Positions 28,724 through 37,032 of a DNA stretch of 64,000 bases are shown piece after piece. Each line of letters begins with the position of its first letter. Position 1 is the stretch's first letter. The translations under genes and the position numbers were made by a program. The notes beneath the pieces are model-generated. The model saw only the letters and a list, made by a program, of their open reading frames with translations, searched no databases and was not told the origin of the DNA. This DNA is from Betaproteobacteria bacterium Ga0077532 (GTDB lineage Bacteria > Pseudomonadota > Gammaproteobacteria > Burkholderiales > Ga0077523): assembly GCA_001464895.1 (NCBI GenBank), contig LNEE01000027.1, forward strand, positions 87,855-151,854. The letters are read 5' to 3'.

Positions 28724-28764
28724 CGGCGGTTCGCGCGATTACAACACGACGAGGAGTGTGGTCC

Positions 28765-29286
28765 GTGTCCAGCATCGGTGCCGAACTGATCGCCCTGCTG
28801 CCCCGGTTGCGGCGCTACGCCCTCAAGGTGTCCCGCTCTCCCGAAGCGGCCGACGATCTCGTCCAGGCCGCTTGCGAACGCGCCCTTCTGGGGGCCGAGA
28901 GAGCGGCGGGCGCACCCTTCGACGTGTGGATGTTCTGCATCATGCGCAACCTGCACATCGATCTGCTGCGTCGCCAGAAGACCAGGGGCGAGACGGTCGA
29001 TGTGGACGATCAACCCGAGGTCGCCGGCGAAGACGGGCGACTCGTCACGGAGTCCAGGCTCATGCTCGACCGGGTCTCCCGGGCAATCGATGCACTCCCC
29101 GAGGAATTCCGGGATGTCGTGTTGCTGGTCTGCGTGGAAGAGTTCAGCTACCGGGAAGCCGCGGAGATTCTCGGGATCCCGATCGGAACAGTCATGAGCC
29201 GGCTCGCGCGAGCCCGGCTGCGGCTCGCGGAGGCGACGGGGATGGATGGGCAGGACGAAGGCATCATTGCAGGGGCGCGGGCATGA
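28765..29286 (+). CDS. ECF RNA polymerase sigma factor
   Basis: 173 residues from a GTG at 28765, preceded by GAGGAG at eight bases; this gives the normal ECF size. Region 2 spans about residues 10-80 (LPRLRRYALKVSRSPEAADDLVQAA in two pieces, then FDVWMFCIMRNLHID). Region 4 spans about 110-165 (RAIDALPEEFRDVVLL, YREAAEILGIPIGTVMSRLARARLRL). It overlaps the anti-sigma gene by four bases, so the pair is stoichiometric. It should direct transcription of its own operon and perhaps the S8 peptidase and secretion genes. The inducing signal is unknown. Confidence 0.92.
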   Translation: MSSIGAELIALLPRLRRYALKVSRSPEAADDLVQAACERALLGAERAAGAPFDVWMFCIMRNLHIDLLRRQKTRGETVDVDDQPEVAGEDGRLVTESRLMLDRVSRAIDALPEEFRDVVLLVCVEEFSYREAAEILGIPIGTVMSRLARARLRLAEATGMDGQDEGIIAGARA

Positions 29287-30071
29287 GCGACGAGCAGTTC
29301 GACGAAGAGACACTGATGGCGTACGCGGACGGGGAACTCGACCCCGAGCGGGCGGCCGCGATCGAGGCGGCCATGGCTCGCGATCCAGCCGTCGCGAGGA
29401 CGGTCCGCATGTTCCGCAGCACCTCCGTCGCAGCGCGCGCCGCCGTGGAGGCCGGGACGCCGCCCGTACCGGATGCGCTGCGGGCCAGCGTCGAACAGGC
29501 GATCGCCCGGGCCAGCGAGGCTGCGGCGCGTGCACCTGCCGAGGGCATCGCCCCGCCACCGTTCGTGAACGTGCCGTCCCGGTCCGCCGCGAACAACCCG
29601 TCGTACGCCATCGCCGCGTCGGTCGCGCTCATCGCCGTCGCCTTGGGCGCCTATTTCGCAGGCGCCCACCGGAGCGATATGCCATTCCCCCCGGGTCTCG
29701 CGGTCGTCACGCCGGCGGAGCACCCCGTGTTCGAAGGCGCCCTGTCGGTGGCGCCTGCCGGGAGCGCGCGGACGCTGCAGTCCGGCGGTTCGGTCGCGCT
29801 CACCGCCACCTTCCGGGACGGCGGCGGTCAGCTCTGCCGCGAGTTCCGGGTGGAGCGGGAGGGCACGGATGCCGTGGCAGGCGTCGCATGCCGGGCAGAC
29901 GGAAAGTGGACCGTGGCCTTCGCCGTGACCCAGCCCGTTGGCGGTGACACCTTCAGCCCCGCTGCCGGCAACACCCTGGTCGATGCTTTCCTGGCGGAGC
30001 GCGGCGCCAGCCCGCCGCTCGAAGGCGAGGACGAAGCCAAAGCGCTGCGTAGCGCCGATCCGCCGCGCTGA
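29283..30071 (+). CDS. Membrane anti-sigma factor
   Basis: 262 residues. The N-terminal cytoplasmic domain (DEETLMAYADGELDPERAAA) is the usual ECF-binding segment, here without the HxxxCxxC zinc motif. One transmembrane helix at about 108-127 (YAIAASVALIAVALGAYFAG) divides it from a periplasmic domain of about 130 residues with two cysteines (QLCREF, GVACRADGKW). It should hold the upstream sigma factor inactive until an envelope signal acts on the periplasmic part. The start overlaps the sigma stop (ATGA). Confidence 0.88.
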   Translation: MSDEQFDEETLMAYADGELDPERAAAIEAAMARDPAVARTVRMFRSTSVAARAAVEAGTPPVPDALRASVEQAIARASEAAARAPAEGIAPPPFVNVPSRSAANNPSYAIAASVALIAVALGAYFAGAHRSDMPFPPGLAVVTPAEHPVFEGALSVAPAGSARTLQSGGSVALTATFRDGGGQLCREFRVEREGTDAVAGVACRADGKWTVAFAVTQPVGGDTFSPAAGNTLVDAFLAERGASPPLEGEDEAKALRSADPPR

Positions 30072-30132
30072 TCGCCCGGATGGGGGTGCGCAGCGTATAT
30101 TCGGCGCAGCCCAAATCCTGGAGACCTTCGCC

Positions 30133-31053
30133 TTGACCCGCTCGCGCCCCGGCATCCCCCAATCGTCTGCGGGATGGCCCGCCGCCCTGCTCGCCCTCGC
30201 GACGTTCTCCCCTCTCCCGGCGCATGCCCAGACCACATTCAGCGGTGGCCTGGAAATGCGCAGTGGCGACTATGGCCGCAGCAGCAGCACCGAGGAACTC
30301 CGCCTTCCTTTCGCCATCCGCCACGCAACCGGATCCTGGGTGCTTCGTGCAGGCGCGGACTTCTCGCGCGTCCAGGGAGTGGCCAACGCGATCGAACGGG
30401 AAGCCAGGCGTACCGCCGATCCGACGCTGAGCCCCGACGATGACGACGACGATGATGACGATGACAACAGCGGCGGGGGTGGTGGCGGTGGTGGTGGACC
30501 CGCGATTAGTGCCGCAGACGCCGCCCGCACGGCGACGGGCCTGGGCGACGGGCAGTTCTCTGCCTTCTACAAGGCGCTTTCGCCCGCCGAGGCAGGCTTC
30601 GGTCTGGAGGTGGGTGGCCGCATGAAGGTGCCGCTGTCCTCCGCCGACGAATGCTTCATCACCAATGGCGAGATCGACTATTCAGTGGAGGCCCGGGTTT
30701 CGCGCCCGGTGGGGCGCGTCGAACCGTCGTTCACGCTCGGATGGACGAAACGCGGCGACCCGGTCCGCCGGGATTCCCTCTGCCAGCCCATCGGCAATCG
30801 CCGCGTGGACTTCCGCGATCCGTTCTACTTCGGGATCGGCGTCGGGGCCGACCTCTCGGCCATGACCACGCTGGACATCGACTATTTCTACCGGGAAAAG
30901 CTCCTGCCCCAAAGCGCGCCGTTGAGCCTGCTTCGCGCGACGGTGCAGTTCCGGCTGTCCGACCTGATGCGACTCGGCGTGTACGGCGCCACGGGGTTCA
31001 CGGACGCCTCGCCGGACTGGATCCTCGGCACGAGCGTCGGCGTCCGGTTCTGA
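30133..31053 (+). CDS. Outer-membrane beta-barrel protein with poly-Asp/poly-Gly linker
   Basis: 306 residues from a TTG at 30133, with GGAG nine bases upstream. A signal peptide ends AHA before QTT near residue 32. The rest alternates as in a beta barrel and ends in phenylalanine (GTSVGVRF), the usual outer-membrane assembly signal. Residues 102-111 are ten aspartates, followed by N-S and nine glycines at 114-122, a flexible acidic loop that could bind calcium or extend from the barrel. It is the third gene of the sigma/anti-sigma operon and thus a likely target. No named family was recognised. Confidence 0.75.
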   Translation: MTRSRPGIPQSSAGWPAALLALATFSPLPAHAQTTFSGGLEMRSGDYGRSSSTEELRLPFAIRHATGSWVLRAGADFSRVQGVANAIEREARRTADPTLSPDDDDDDDDDDNSGGGGGGGGGPAISAADAARTATGLGDGQFSAFYKALSPAEAGFGLEVGGRMKVPLSSADECFITNGEIDYSVEARVSRPVGRVEPSFTLGWTKRGDPVRRDSLCQPIGNRRVDFRDPFYFGIGVGADLSAMTTLDIDYFYREKLLPQSAPLSLLRATVQFRLSDLMRLGVYGATGFTDASPDWILGTSVGVRF

Positions 31054-31733
31054 TGTTGGTGGCGTGGCTGTGGACGCGCGATCCGGCGAGGGAACGGACC
31101 ACGGGTTTGTAGGAGCGGGCCATGCCGCCGCGGGCCGCAGGCCCGAGAGGCGGCCATGGGCCCCTCCTACAGCGGCGGTGGACACACCATCAGCCGTGGC
31201 CATGGGCGAGCTTGTGTAGGAGCGGCCCATGGCCGCGAAAGCGATCGTTCCGGGTGAAGCGCGTCCACAGCATCAACCGCTTTCGGGGCCATGGACCCCT
31301 CCTACAGAACCTTCGCCCATTGCCACCGCCGGTGGCACGCCACAGGGGGATATACAAGGGGCCCTCCCCTTGTTGGTACTCCACGCGGCCATGCCGCCGC
31401 GGGCCGTCAGGCCCGAGAGGCGGCCATGGGCCTCTCCTACAGCCGCGGTGGACACACCATCAGCCGTGGCCATGGGCGAGCTTGTGTAGGAACGGCCCAT
31501 GGCCGCGAAAGCGATCGTTCCGGGTGAAGCGCGTCCACAGCATCAACCGCTTTCGGGGCCATGGGCCCCTCCTACAGAACCTTCGCCCATTGCCACCGCC
31601 GGTGGCACGCCACAGGGGGATATACAAGGGGCCCTCCCCTTGTTGGTACTCCAGACGGCCATGCCGCCGCGGGCCGTCGCCACGATCCCCTCTTGCACGG
31701 GCTGCGGGCCCTCACACCACGGCCCCGCTCAGA
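31054..31733. repeat. 270-bp tandem duplication built from palindromic repeats
   Basis: 680 gene-free bases. A unit of 270 bases beginning near 31121 (CATGCCGCCGCGGGCC) is repeated at 31391 and, for the first 18 or so bases, again at 31661. Each unit contains GTAG palindromes in both orientations (for example near 31215 and 31290) and one CAAGGGG/CCCCTTG hairpin (31345-31379 and 31615-31649). Units 1 and 2 differ at only a few positions by eye, so the duplication looks recent. It lies between converging genes, where hairpins could end transcription. Confidence 0.85.
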
Positions 31734-32693
31734 TCACGGCACCAGGAACGTCCTCACCGCGCCCAGCGACATCTCCGGCGCCTCCTCCTGCGGGATGTGA
31801 CCCACGCCGGGGAAGATCACCAGTTGCGCGTTCTTCATCACCTTCTGATAGTCAGCGGCGTTCGAAACCGGAATCAGGGCGTCCTTCTCGCCCCACATCA
31901 GCAGCGTTGGCGCCGTGATCGACGCGAGCTTCGCAACGGGATCGTGCTTCACCACCTGCCCCAACCGTTCCAGCAGCGCGGCGCGAACGCCGGGCAGCAG
32001 CATGAGGTCGTGGTACCGGGTCACGACGTCATCGGAGAGCTTGTCCGGGTCTGCGTACGCCGGCACGAGGTTCATGCGAAGGAGCGCCTTGGGCATCACG
32101 TAGCGCATCAGCTGCATCGCTGCGGGGACGTCCGGCTTCTGGTCGTACTCGAAGCCCGGGCTCGCGAAACCGTCCGGGGCCACGAGCACCAGACGATCGA
32201 CCCGATCGGGATGCTCCGCCGCGAACCGCCACGCGACGCGGCCGCCCATCGAGTGTCCGACGATGCTGGCCCGCGCGATGCCGAGACGGTCCATGAGTGC
32301 GATGAGCAACTGCATCGCACGCTCGTCGGTGTAGTCGCCGGTGGGATCAGGGCCGGTGAGCCCCGCCCCGGTGAGGTCGTAGCGGATCACCCGGAGGTGC
32401 TCCGCCAGGGGAGCGGCCCAGGGCTCCCAGGTGTGGAGACTCGCGCCGAACCCGTGGAGCAGGATCACCGCCGGGGCGTCCTTCGCCCCGCTGTCGCGCA
32501 CGTGCAGGCGCACGCCTCCCGCTTCGACGAAGTCCGTCGGCGCATTGGCGTAGCGTGCCTCCAGTTCGGCGCGGTTCTTGTCGGGGGTCCATAGCCACAA
32601 ACCCAGTGCGCCCAGCGCGACCGAGACCAGACCGGCCCCGATCGCGAACCTTCGACCGGAAAACTTCAATCGTCGACTCCATGGATATGCCAT
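31734..32693 (-). CDS. Membrane-anchored alpha/beta hydrolase
   Basis: 319 residues. One N-terminal helix (about 15-36, FAIGAGLVSVALGALGLWLW) should anchor it with the catalytic domain outside the cytoplasm. The fold motifs are HGFGAS (oxyanion), GHSMGG (nucleophile Ser), the acid in WGEKDALIP, and the His in GVGHIPQEEAP. The sequence looks like the lipase/dehalogenase/epoxide-hydrolase superfamily. Arg-rich residues before the helix favour an N-in orientation. The substrate is unknown. It is a single gene, 91 bases from the end of the YjjJ-like kinase gene. Confidence 0.88.
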   Translation of the reverse strand: MAYPWSRRLKFSGRRFAIGAGLVSVALGALGLWLWTPDKNRAELEARYANAPTDFVEAGGVRLHVRDSGAKDAPAVILLHGFGASLHTWEPWAAPLAEHLRVIRYDLTGAGLTGPDPTGDYTDERAMQLLIALMDRLGIARASIVGHSMGGRVAWRFAAEHPDRVDRLVLVAPDGFASPGFEYDQKPDVPAAMQLMRYVMPKALLRMNLVPAYADPDKLSDDVVTRYHDLMLLPGVRAALLERLGQVVKHDPVAKLASITAPTLLMWGEKDALIPVSNAADYQKVMKNAQLVIFPGVGHIPQEEAPEMSLGAVRTFLVP

Positions 32694-32784
32694 GCGATTC
32701 GACCACAACGGCGGCGGGTGCGCGAGTGCCCGAACGCCACCGGCCCTCCCGCCTCGCCCTGAGCAAGCCTCCGGATACCGGTGG

Positions 32785-34164
32785 TCAAACCAGCGCAGCG
32801 ATACTCGAGAGGCGGACGGCATTGCCGGCGCTGATCACCCGGAACGGTTCGCTGACCCTTCTGTCCTTCGCCGCGCGGGACCAGAAGGCGATTGCGGCGA
32901 CGCATGCCGTCTCCCAATACGCCCGCACGGACGGCAGGGGCAATGGCGGGTCGAACGTTCGCCCCGGCACCTCCCCGCCCGCCAGCGGCGCGTAGAGCAT
33001 CGGCACCATGTCGTAGGTGGGCGCCAGCGCCAGCGCCCCGGCGGGCCGGAAGCCGAGATTGCCGAGATGCATATCCGTGTTGGCGATGAGACGACCGAAC
33101 CACCAGAGATGTCGCACCCGTTCGACATCCGCTGCCGACAGCAGACCCATCAGAGCCAGACGATCGGCGAGCGCCGGCCAGTCCGTCGACGAGGCACCGA
33201 GCAGCGCCGCATTCAGGGTCTCGAGACTGACGAGGCGGGACCGCCCGTGCAAGCCGTGCCGGTCGAACCGCTCGACCTCGAGGAACGTGCGACCCGCCGC
33301 CTGCACGATCCGGCTGGCCGCGCTGGCAACCCCGGGCAGCGTCGCAGCCGTCTCCAGTGCGAGATGCTCGCAGACGAGCAGATCCGACCAGCGCGTGACG
33401 GCCGCCGAACCGTCGGCACCGGAGAACTTCACGATGACGTGGGGCGTCCCGCTGCCGGGGAGTTCTCGCAGAGCTGTGAACTTCGGGAATTCACCCGCGG
33501 CACTCGACCCTGCCACGCCCGTCGCGATCGCCATCTCCGCCAGGGCGGCGTATCCCACCGCCACGCGATTCGTGCGGAGCGGCGCGGGTGGCGCCATCTT
33601 GGCGGCCATCCAGCGCTCCGCCGAAGCATCGCCCACGATCAGGCTGCCACTCAGGTCGTGTCCGAGGCGGGACAGGACCACGAGCACGTCGTCGTCCGAC
33701 CAGGCATTCGGATCGGACGGCACGCCCAGGGCATCGTGCTGACTGCGCGCGAACTGGCGCCCCATGTAGCCCTGCGGCCGCATGTCGTGGAAGGGATACG
33801 GCAGCCCGTGCCACCAGCCGTCGCGCGTTGCCTCGGGCACCGGCCAGCCGGAGGAGGCAAGATCCAGCCATGTCCCCTCGGGATACACGGGGGCGAGCGT
33901 TCCCACCTGACTTGCGCGACCATCGGCATCGACTTCGTGCACCGCCAGACCCGCCAGATCGCCGCGAAGCGGACGCCGGAGGGCATACCGGGCACGACGG
34001 GCACGGCCCGCCGCCACCACGTGGCTTCCCACCTCGGCCAGCAGTCGATGCAGCGTTGCCACGCTCACGCCCACCTGGGTCGCGAGCGTCGCTGCGCCAG
34101 ACATACCCTCGCGCGCCAGCACGGCGTAGAGTCGATCCCGGGTGGCTTGATTCTTCGTTCTCAT
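32785..34164 (-). CDS. yjjJ: HipA family kinase toxin, YjjJ/HipH type
   Basis: 459 residues. Residues 1-60 form a winged-helix domain (YAVLAREGMSGAATLATQVG). Residues about 70-459 form the HipA-like Ser/Thr kinase, with the nucleotide loop SSAAGEFPKF at 220-229, Lys246 in VIVKFSG, the catalytic Asp364 and Asn369 in ANTDMHLGN, and Asp385 in APTYDMVPM. In E. coli the YjjJ (HipH) protein is a growth-inhibiting HipA paralogue without a HipB partner. Here too no separate antitoxin gene is adjacent. The N-terminal wHTH could bind the two direct repeats just upstream of its start. The kinase residues all appear intact. Confidence 0.88.
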   Translation of the reverse strand: MRTKNQATRDRLYAVLAREGMSGAATLATQVGVSVATLHRLLAEVGSHVVAAGRARRARYALRRPLRGDLAGLAVHEVDADGRASQVGTLAPVYPEGTWLDLASSGWPVPEATRDGWWHGLPYPFHDMRPQGYMGRQFARSQHDALGVPSDPNAWSDDDVLVVLSRLGHDLSGSLIVGDASAERWMAAKMAPPAPLRTNRVAVGYAALAEMAIATGVAGSSAAGEFPKFTALRELPGSGTPHVIVKFSGADGSAAVTRWSDLLVCEHLALETAATLPGVASAASRIVQAAGRTFLEVERFDRHGLHGRSRLVSLETLNAALLGASSTDWPALADRLALMGLLSAADVERVRHLWWFGRLIANTDMHLGNLGFRPAGALALAPTYDMVPMLYAPLAGGEVPGRTFDPPLPLPSVRAYWETACVAAIAFWSRAAKDRRVSEPFRVISAGNAVRLSSIAALV

Positions 34165-34165
34165 G

Positions 34166-34188
34166 GCGATAATGAGAAGATTTTCGAG
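34166..34188. promoter_or_regulatory. Operator-like direct repeat, copy 1
   Basis: A 23-base sequence with the core ATGAGAAGATTTTC, two bases from the YjjJ start codon. It differs from copy 2 (34234-34256) at only two positions. The AT-rich repeats stand out from GC-rich surroundings. They lie in the divergent interval between the kinase and UPF0280 genes, where a repressor would bind. Confidence 0.55.
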
Positions 34189-34233
34189 AACATTTTATCG
34201 ACGGCCCTCCTAGCAACGCGAGTCCTTTCTTCC

Positions 34234-34256
34234 GCGATTATGAGAAGATTTTCTAG
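34234..34256. promoter_or_regulatory. Operator-like direct repeat, copy 2
   Basis: Second copy of the 23-base repeat, in the same orientation, 68 bases from copy 1. Spacing of 68 is between six and seven helical turns, so both copies need not be on the same face. It ends 16 bases before the earliest UPF0280 start (34272), so it could control that gene too. Confidence 0.55.
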
Positions 34257-34301
34257 CCTATTCTCTGCCAGATGGACCGGCTCTGGACCGGGCGCGGTTC
34301 G

Positions 34302-35204
34302 ATGAGTGCCGCGTCGCCGCCCGGCCCTGCCGGCACCAGTCACCCCGCCCCCCGCCTCCACCTCCACCAGGGCCCCATCGACCTCGTCATCGAGGCCTTC
34401 GCGGACGACGCCACTGCCGTCGACGCCGCCTACGCCGCTGCCCGCGCGCGTTTCGCCGACATCCTCACCGTCCTCGTCTCGGAACTCCCGCTGCTGCGCA
34501 CGCCGCTCGGCATCGAACCACCGCCGCTGACCGGCCCCGTCGCCCGCCGTATGCTCGCCGCCTGCTGGCCGTACCGCGACGTGTTCATCACGCCCATGGC
34601 AGCCGTCGCGGGATCGGTCGCCGACGAGGTGCTCGCCGCGATGGTCACCGGCGCCGCTCTCCGCCGCGCGTACGTGAACAACGGCGGCGACATCGCCCTG
34701 CACCTTGCGCCGGGCGAATCGTTCCGCGTCGGCCTTGCCGGCATCGAGGACGCAGCCCTGCACGGCACGCTGGACCTCCGCGCGGACGACGCCGCGCGGG
34801 GCGTCGCCACCTCGGGCTGGCGTGGGCGATCGATGTCGATGGGCATCGCGGATGCCGTGACGGTGGTGGCCGCCAATGCGGCTGCCGCGGACGCCGCAGC
34901 CACGCTTGTCGCCAATGCCGTGAACGTGGATCATCGGTCGATCGAACGTCGGCCCGCCTGCGACGTCCGCGACGACACCGATCTCGGCGCGTTGCCGGTG
35001 ACGGTCACTGTCGGGCCGCTGCCCGAAGATGCCGTGCACGAGGCGCTCGCGCGCGGCGTTGCGAGGGCGCAGGGGATGGTCGATCGCGGCCTGATCCGCG
35101 CGGCCTGCCTGCGGCTCGCGGGCGAAGTGCGCGTCGTCGGCGTCGAGGCCGGCAAGCTCGTTCCGGGTTCGATCGTCCCAGTCAACGGAGAAACGCTCGC
35201 ATGA
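34302..35204 (+). CDS. UPF0280 family protein
   Basis: 300 residues from the ATG at 34302; 34272 is an alternative start, and neither has a good SD. The family motifs are HQGPIDLVIEAF near the N terminus, MAAVAGSVADEVLAAM near 100, YVNNGGDIALHL near 125 and GIADAVTVVAANAAAADAAATLVANAVN (split as GIADAVTVVA and ATLVANAVN) near 190. UPF0280 proteins resemble the ApbE fold that attaches FMN to proteins. It might serve the 6-hydroxynicotinate-reductase-like flavoprotein; this is inference. Its stop overlaps the DUF1185 start (ATGA). Confidence 0.85.
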   Translation: MSAASPPGPAGTSHPAPRLHLHQGPIDLVIEAFADDATAVDAAYAAARARFADILTVLVSELPLLRTPLGIEPPPLTGPVARRMLAACWPYRDVFITPMAAVAGSVADEVLAAMVTGAALRRAYVNNGGDIALHLAPGESFRVGLAGIEDAALHGTLDLRADDAARGVATSGWRGRSMSMGIADAVTVVAANAAAADAAATLVANAVNVDHRSIERRPACDVRDDTDLGALPVTVTVGPLPEDAVHEALARGVARAQGMVDRGLIRAACLRLAGEVRVVGVEAGKLVPGSIVPVNGETLA

Positions 35205-35815
35205 GCACCAGCACCGCTGCACCGTCCGCCCTCGCCGCCGTCGAAGTCCGCAAGGTCTGCACGATCATCGAAGAGGCCTACCACGACGGCGGGCCGCCCT
35301 CCGCCGCGCCGCGCCGCAAGGGCGCCGTCGTCGCGGTGATCCGCAATCCGTTCGCGGGCCGCTACGTCGAGACGATCGAACCCTTCATGGAGGCGCTGAA
35401 GCCGCTGGGCCTCGAGATGGCGATGCGCCTGCTGGCCGCGCTCGGCGGAGACCCTAAGCGCATCGAGTCGTACGGCAAGGGTACGATCGTCGGCGTGAAC
35501 GGCGAGCACGAGCACGGCGCCTTCTGGCACGTGCCGGGCGGATACGCGATGCGCGAGGCCCTCGGCGGCGCGAAGGCCATCGTGCCTTCGACCACCAAGC
35601 TCGCGAGTGCCGGCGCGCGCCTCGACGTGCCGCTCCACCACATCAACGCCGCGTACGTCCGCAGCCACTTCGACGCGATGGAGGTCGGCGTGTCAGACGG
35701 TCCGCGGCCCGATGAACTCGCTCTGATCCTCGCCATGTGCGACGGCCCGCGCGTCCACGCCCGCATGGGTGGCCTGAAGGCCGCCGACATCAGCGTCTGG
35801 GACGGCCAGCGATGA
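35201..35815 (+). CDS. DUF1185 / amino acid synthesis family protein
   Basis: 204 residues, matching the family labelled 'amino acid synthesis' (DUF1185), whose reaction is not known to me. Typical segments are KVCTIIEEAYHDGG at the start, VVAVIRNPFAGRYVE near 47, GKGTIVGVNGEHEHGAFWH near 90 and LDVPLHHINAAYVRSHFDAM near 145. The conserved His and Glu residues in GEHEHGA could bind a metal. It is translationally coupled to UPF0280 before it and to the solute-binding protein after it. The three therefore probably serve one uptake and degradation pathway. Confidence 0.87.
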   Translation: MSTSTAAPSALAAVEVRKVCTIIEEAYHDGGPPSAAPRRKGAVVAVIRNPFAGRYVETIEPFMEALKPLGLEMAMRLLAALGGDPKRIESYGKGTIVGVNGEHEHGAFWHVPGGYAMREALGGAKAIVPSTTKLASAGARLDVPLHHINAAYVRSHFDAMEVGVSDGPRPDELALILAMCDGPRVHARMGGLKAADISVWDGQR

Positions 35816-37008
35816 ACATGCGCCGCACCTTCCTTGCGCTGGCACTCGCCGCGCTCTGCGCCACCGGCACGGCCCAGGCCGACGGCCCCATCCGCATCGG
35901 CGAACTCAATTCGTACAAGGCCTTCCCCGCCTTCCTCGAGCCCTATCGCAAGGGCTGGACGCTGGCGCTGGAAGAGATCAACGCGGCGGGCGGCGTGAAC
36001 GGTCGGAAAATCGAAGTCATCTCGCGCGACGACAACGGCAACCCCGGCGACGCCGTGCGCGTGGCCGAAGAACTGGTGAGCCGCGAACAGGTGTCGATGC
36101 TGATGGGCACCTTCGCGAGCAACGTGGGCCTCGCGGTGAGCGACCTCGCGAAGCAGCGCAAGCTCCCGTTCCTCGCCGCCGAACCGCTCTCGGACAAGCT
36201 CACCTGGGAGAACGGCAACCGCTACACGTTCCGGCTGCGCGCCTCGACGTACATGCAGACGGCGATGCTGATCCCCGAGGCCGCCGCGATGAAGAAGAAG
36301 CGCTGGGCGCTCGTGTATCCGAACTACGAGTACGGGCAGTCGGCGGCCAACGCCTTCAAGAAGTTGCTGAAGGCCCGCCAGCCCGACGTCGAGTTCGTGC
36401 TGGAGCAGGCGCCGCCGCTCGGCAAGCTCGACGCCGGCGCCACCGTCCAGGCGCTCTCCGCTGCGAAGCCCGACGCCATCTTCAGCGCCCTCTTCGGCCC
36501 CGATCTCGCGAAGTTCGTGCGCGAGGGCAACACGCGCGGTCTGTTCCGCGGTCGCGAGGTCTTCAACCTGCTGGGCGGCGAACCGGAGTACCTCGACCCG
36601 TTGAAGGACGAGACGCCCGACGGCTGGTACGTGACGGGCTACCCTTGGGCCGACATCGCGTCGCCCGAGCACAGGCGCTTCCTTGCGGCCTACCAGAAGC
36701 GCTGGAACGACTATCCGCGCCTCGGGTCCGTCGTCGGCTACAGCGCGATGCAGAGCGTGGCGGCGGCGATGAAGAAGGCCGGCGGCACCGACACCGAGAA
36801 GGTCATCGCCGCGATGAAGGGTCTCGCCGTCGAAACACCGTTCGGCAAGGTCACGTACCGCGCGATCGACCACCAATCGACCATGGGCGCGTACGTCGGC
36901 CGGCTCGCGAAGCGCGACGGCAAGGGCGTGATGGTGGACTGGGTGTACCGCGACGGGCAGAGCTACCTGCCGCCCGATGACGAGGTGAAGAAGCTGCGCC
37001 TGGAGTAG
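35812..37008 (+). CDS. Branched-chain amino acid-type ABC substrate-binding protein (LivJ-like)
   Basis: 398 residues, periplasmic. The signal peptide ends AQA before DGP near residue 24. The type I periplasmic fold opens with IRIGELNSYKAFPAFLEPYRKG, split here as IRIGELNSYKAF and PAFLEPYRKG, then GWTLALEEINAAGGVNGRKIEV (GWTLALEEINAAGG). It binds an amino acid, amide or aromatic acid. Its ATG overlaps the DUF1185 stop. No permease or ATPase genes follow, so it is an orphan binding protein tied to the UPF0280-DUF1185 operon. Confidence 0.9.
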   Translation: MNMRRTFLALALAALCATGTAQADGPIRIGELNSYKAFPAFLEPYRKGWTLALEEINAAGGVNGRKIEVISRDDNGNPGDAVRVAEELVSREQVSMLMGTFASNVGLAVSDLAKQRKLPFLAAEPLSDKLTWENGNRYTFRLRASTYMQTAMLIPEAAAMKKKRWALVYPNYEYGQSAANAFKKLLKARQPDVEFVLEQAPPLGKLDAGATVQALSAAKPDAIFSALFGPDLAKFVREGNTRGLFRGREVFNLLGGEPEYLDPLKDETPDGWYVTGYPWADIASPEHRRFLAAYQKRWNDYPRLGSVVGYSAMQSVAAAMKKAGGTDTEKVIAAMKGLAVETPFGKVTYRAIDHQSTMGAYVGRLAKRDGKGVMVDWVYRDGQSYLPPDDEVKKLRLE

Positions 37009-37032
37009 CCGACGCCGGCTCGCCGGGCGCGC

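Noticed and set aside
31122..32594. 490-codon plus-strand frame crossing the 270-bp duplication
   Set aside because: First half is repeat DNA; second half is antisense to the alpha/beta hydrolase gene.
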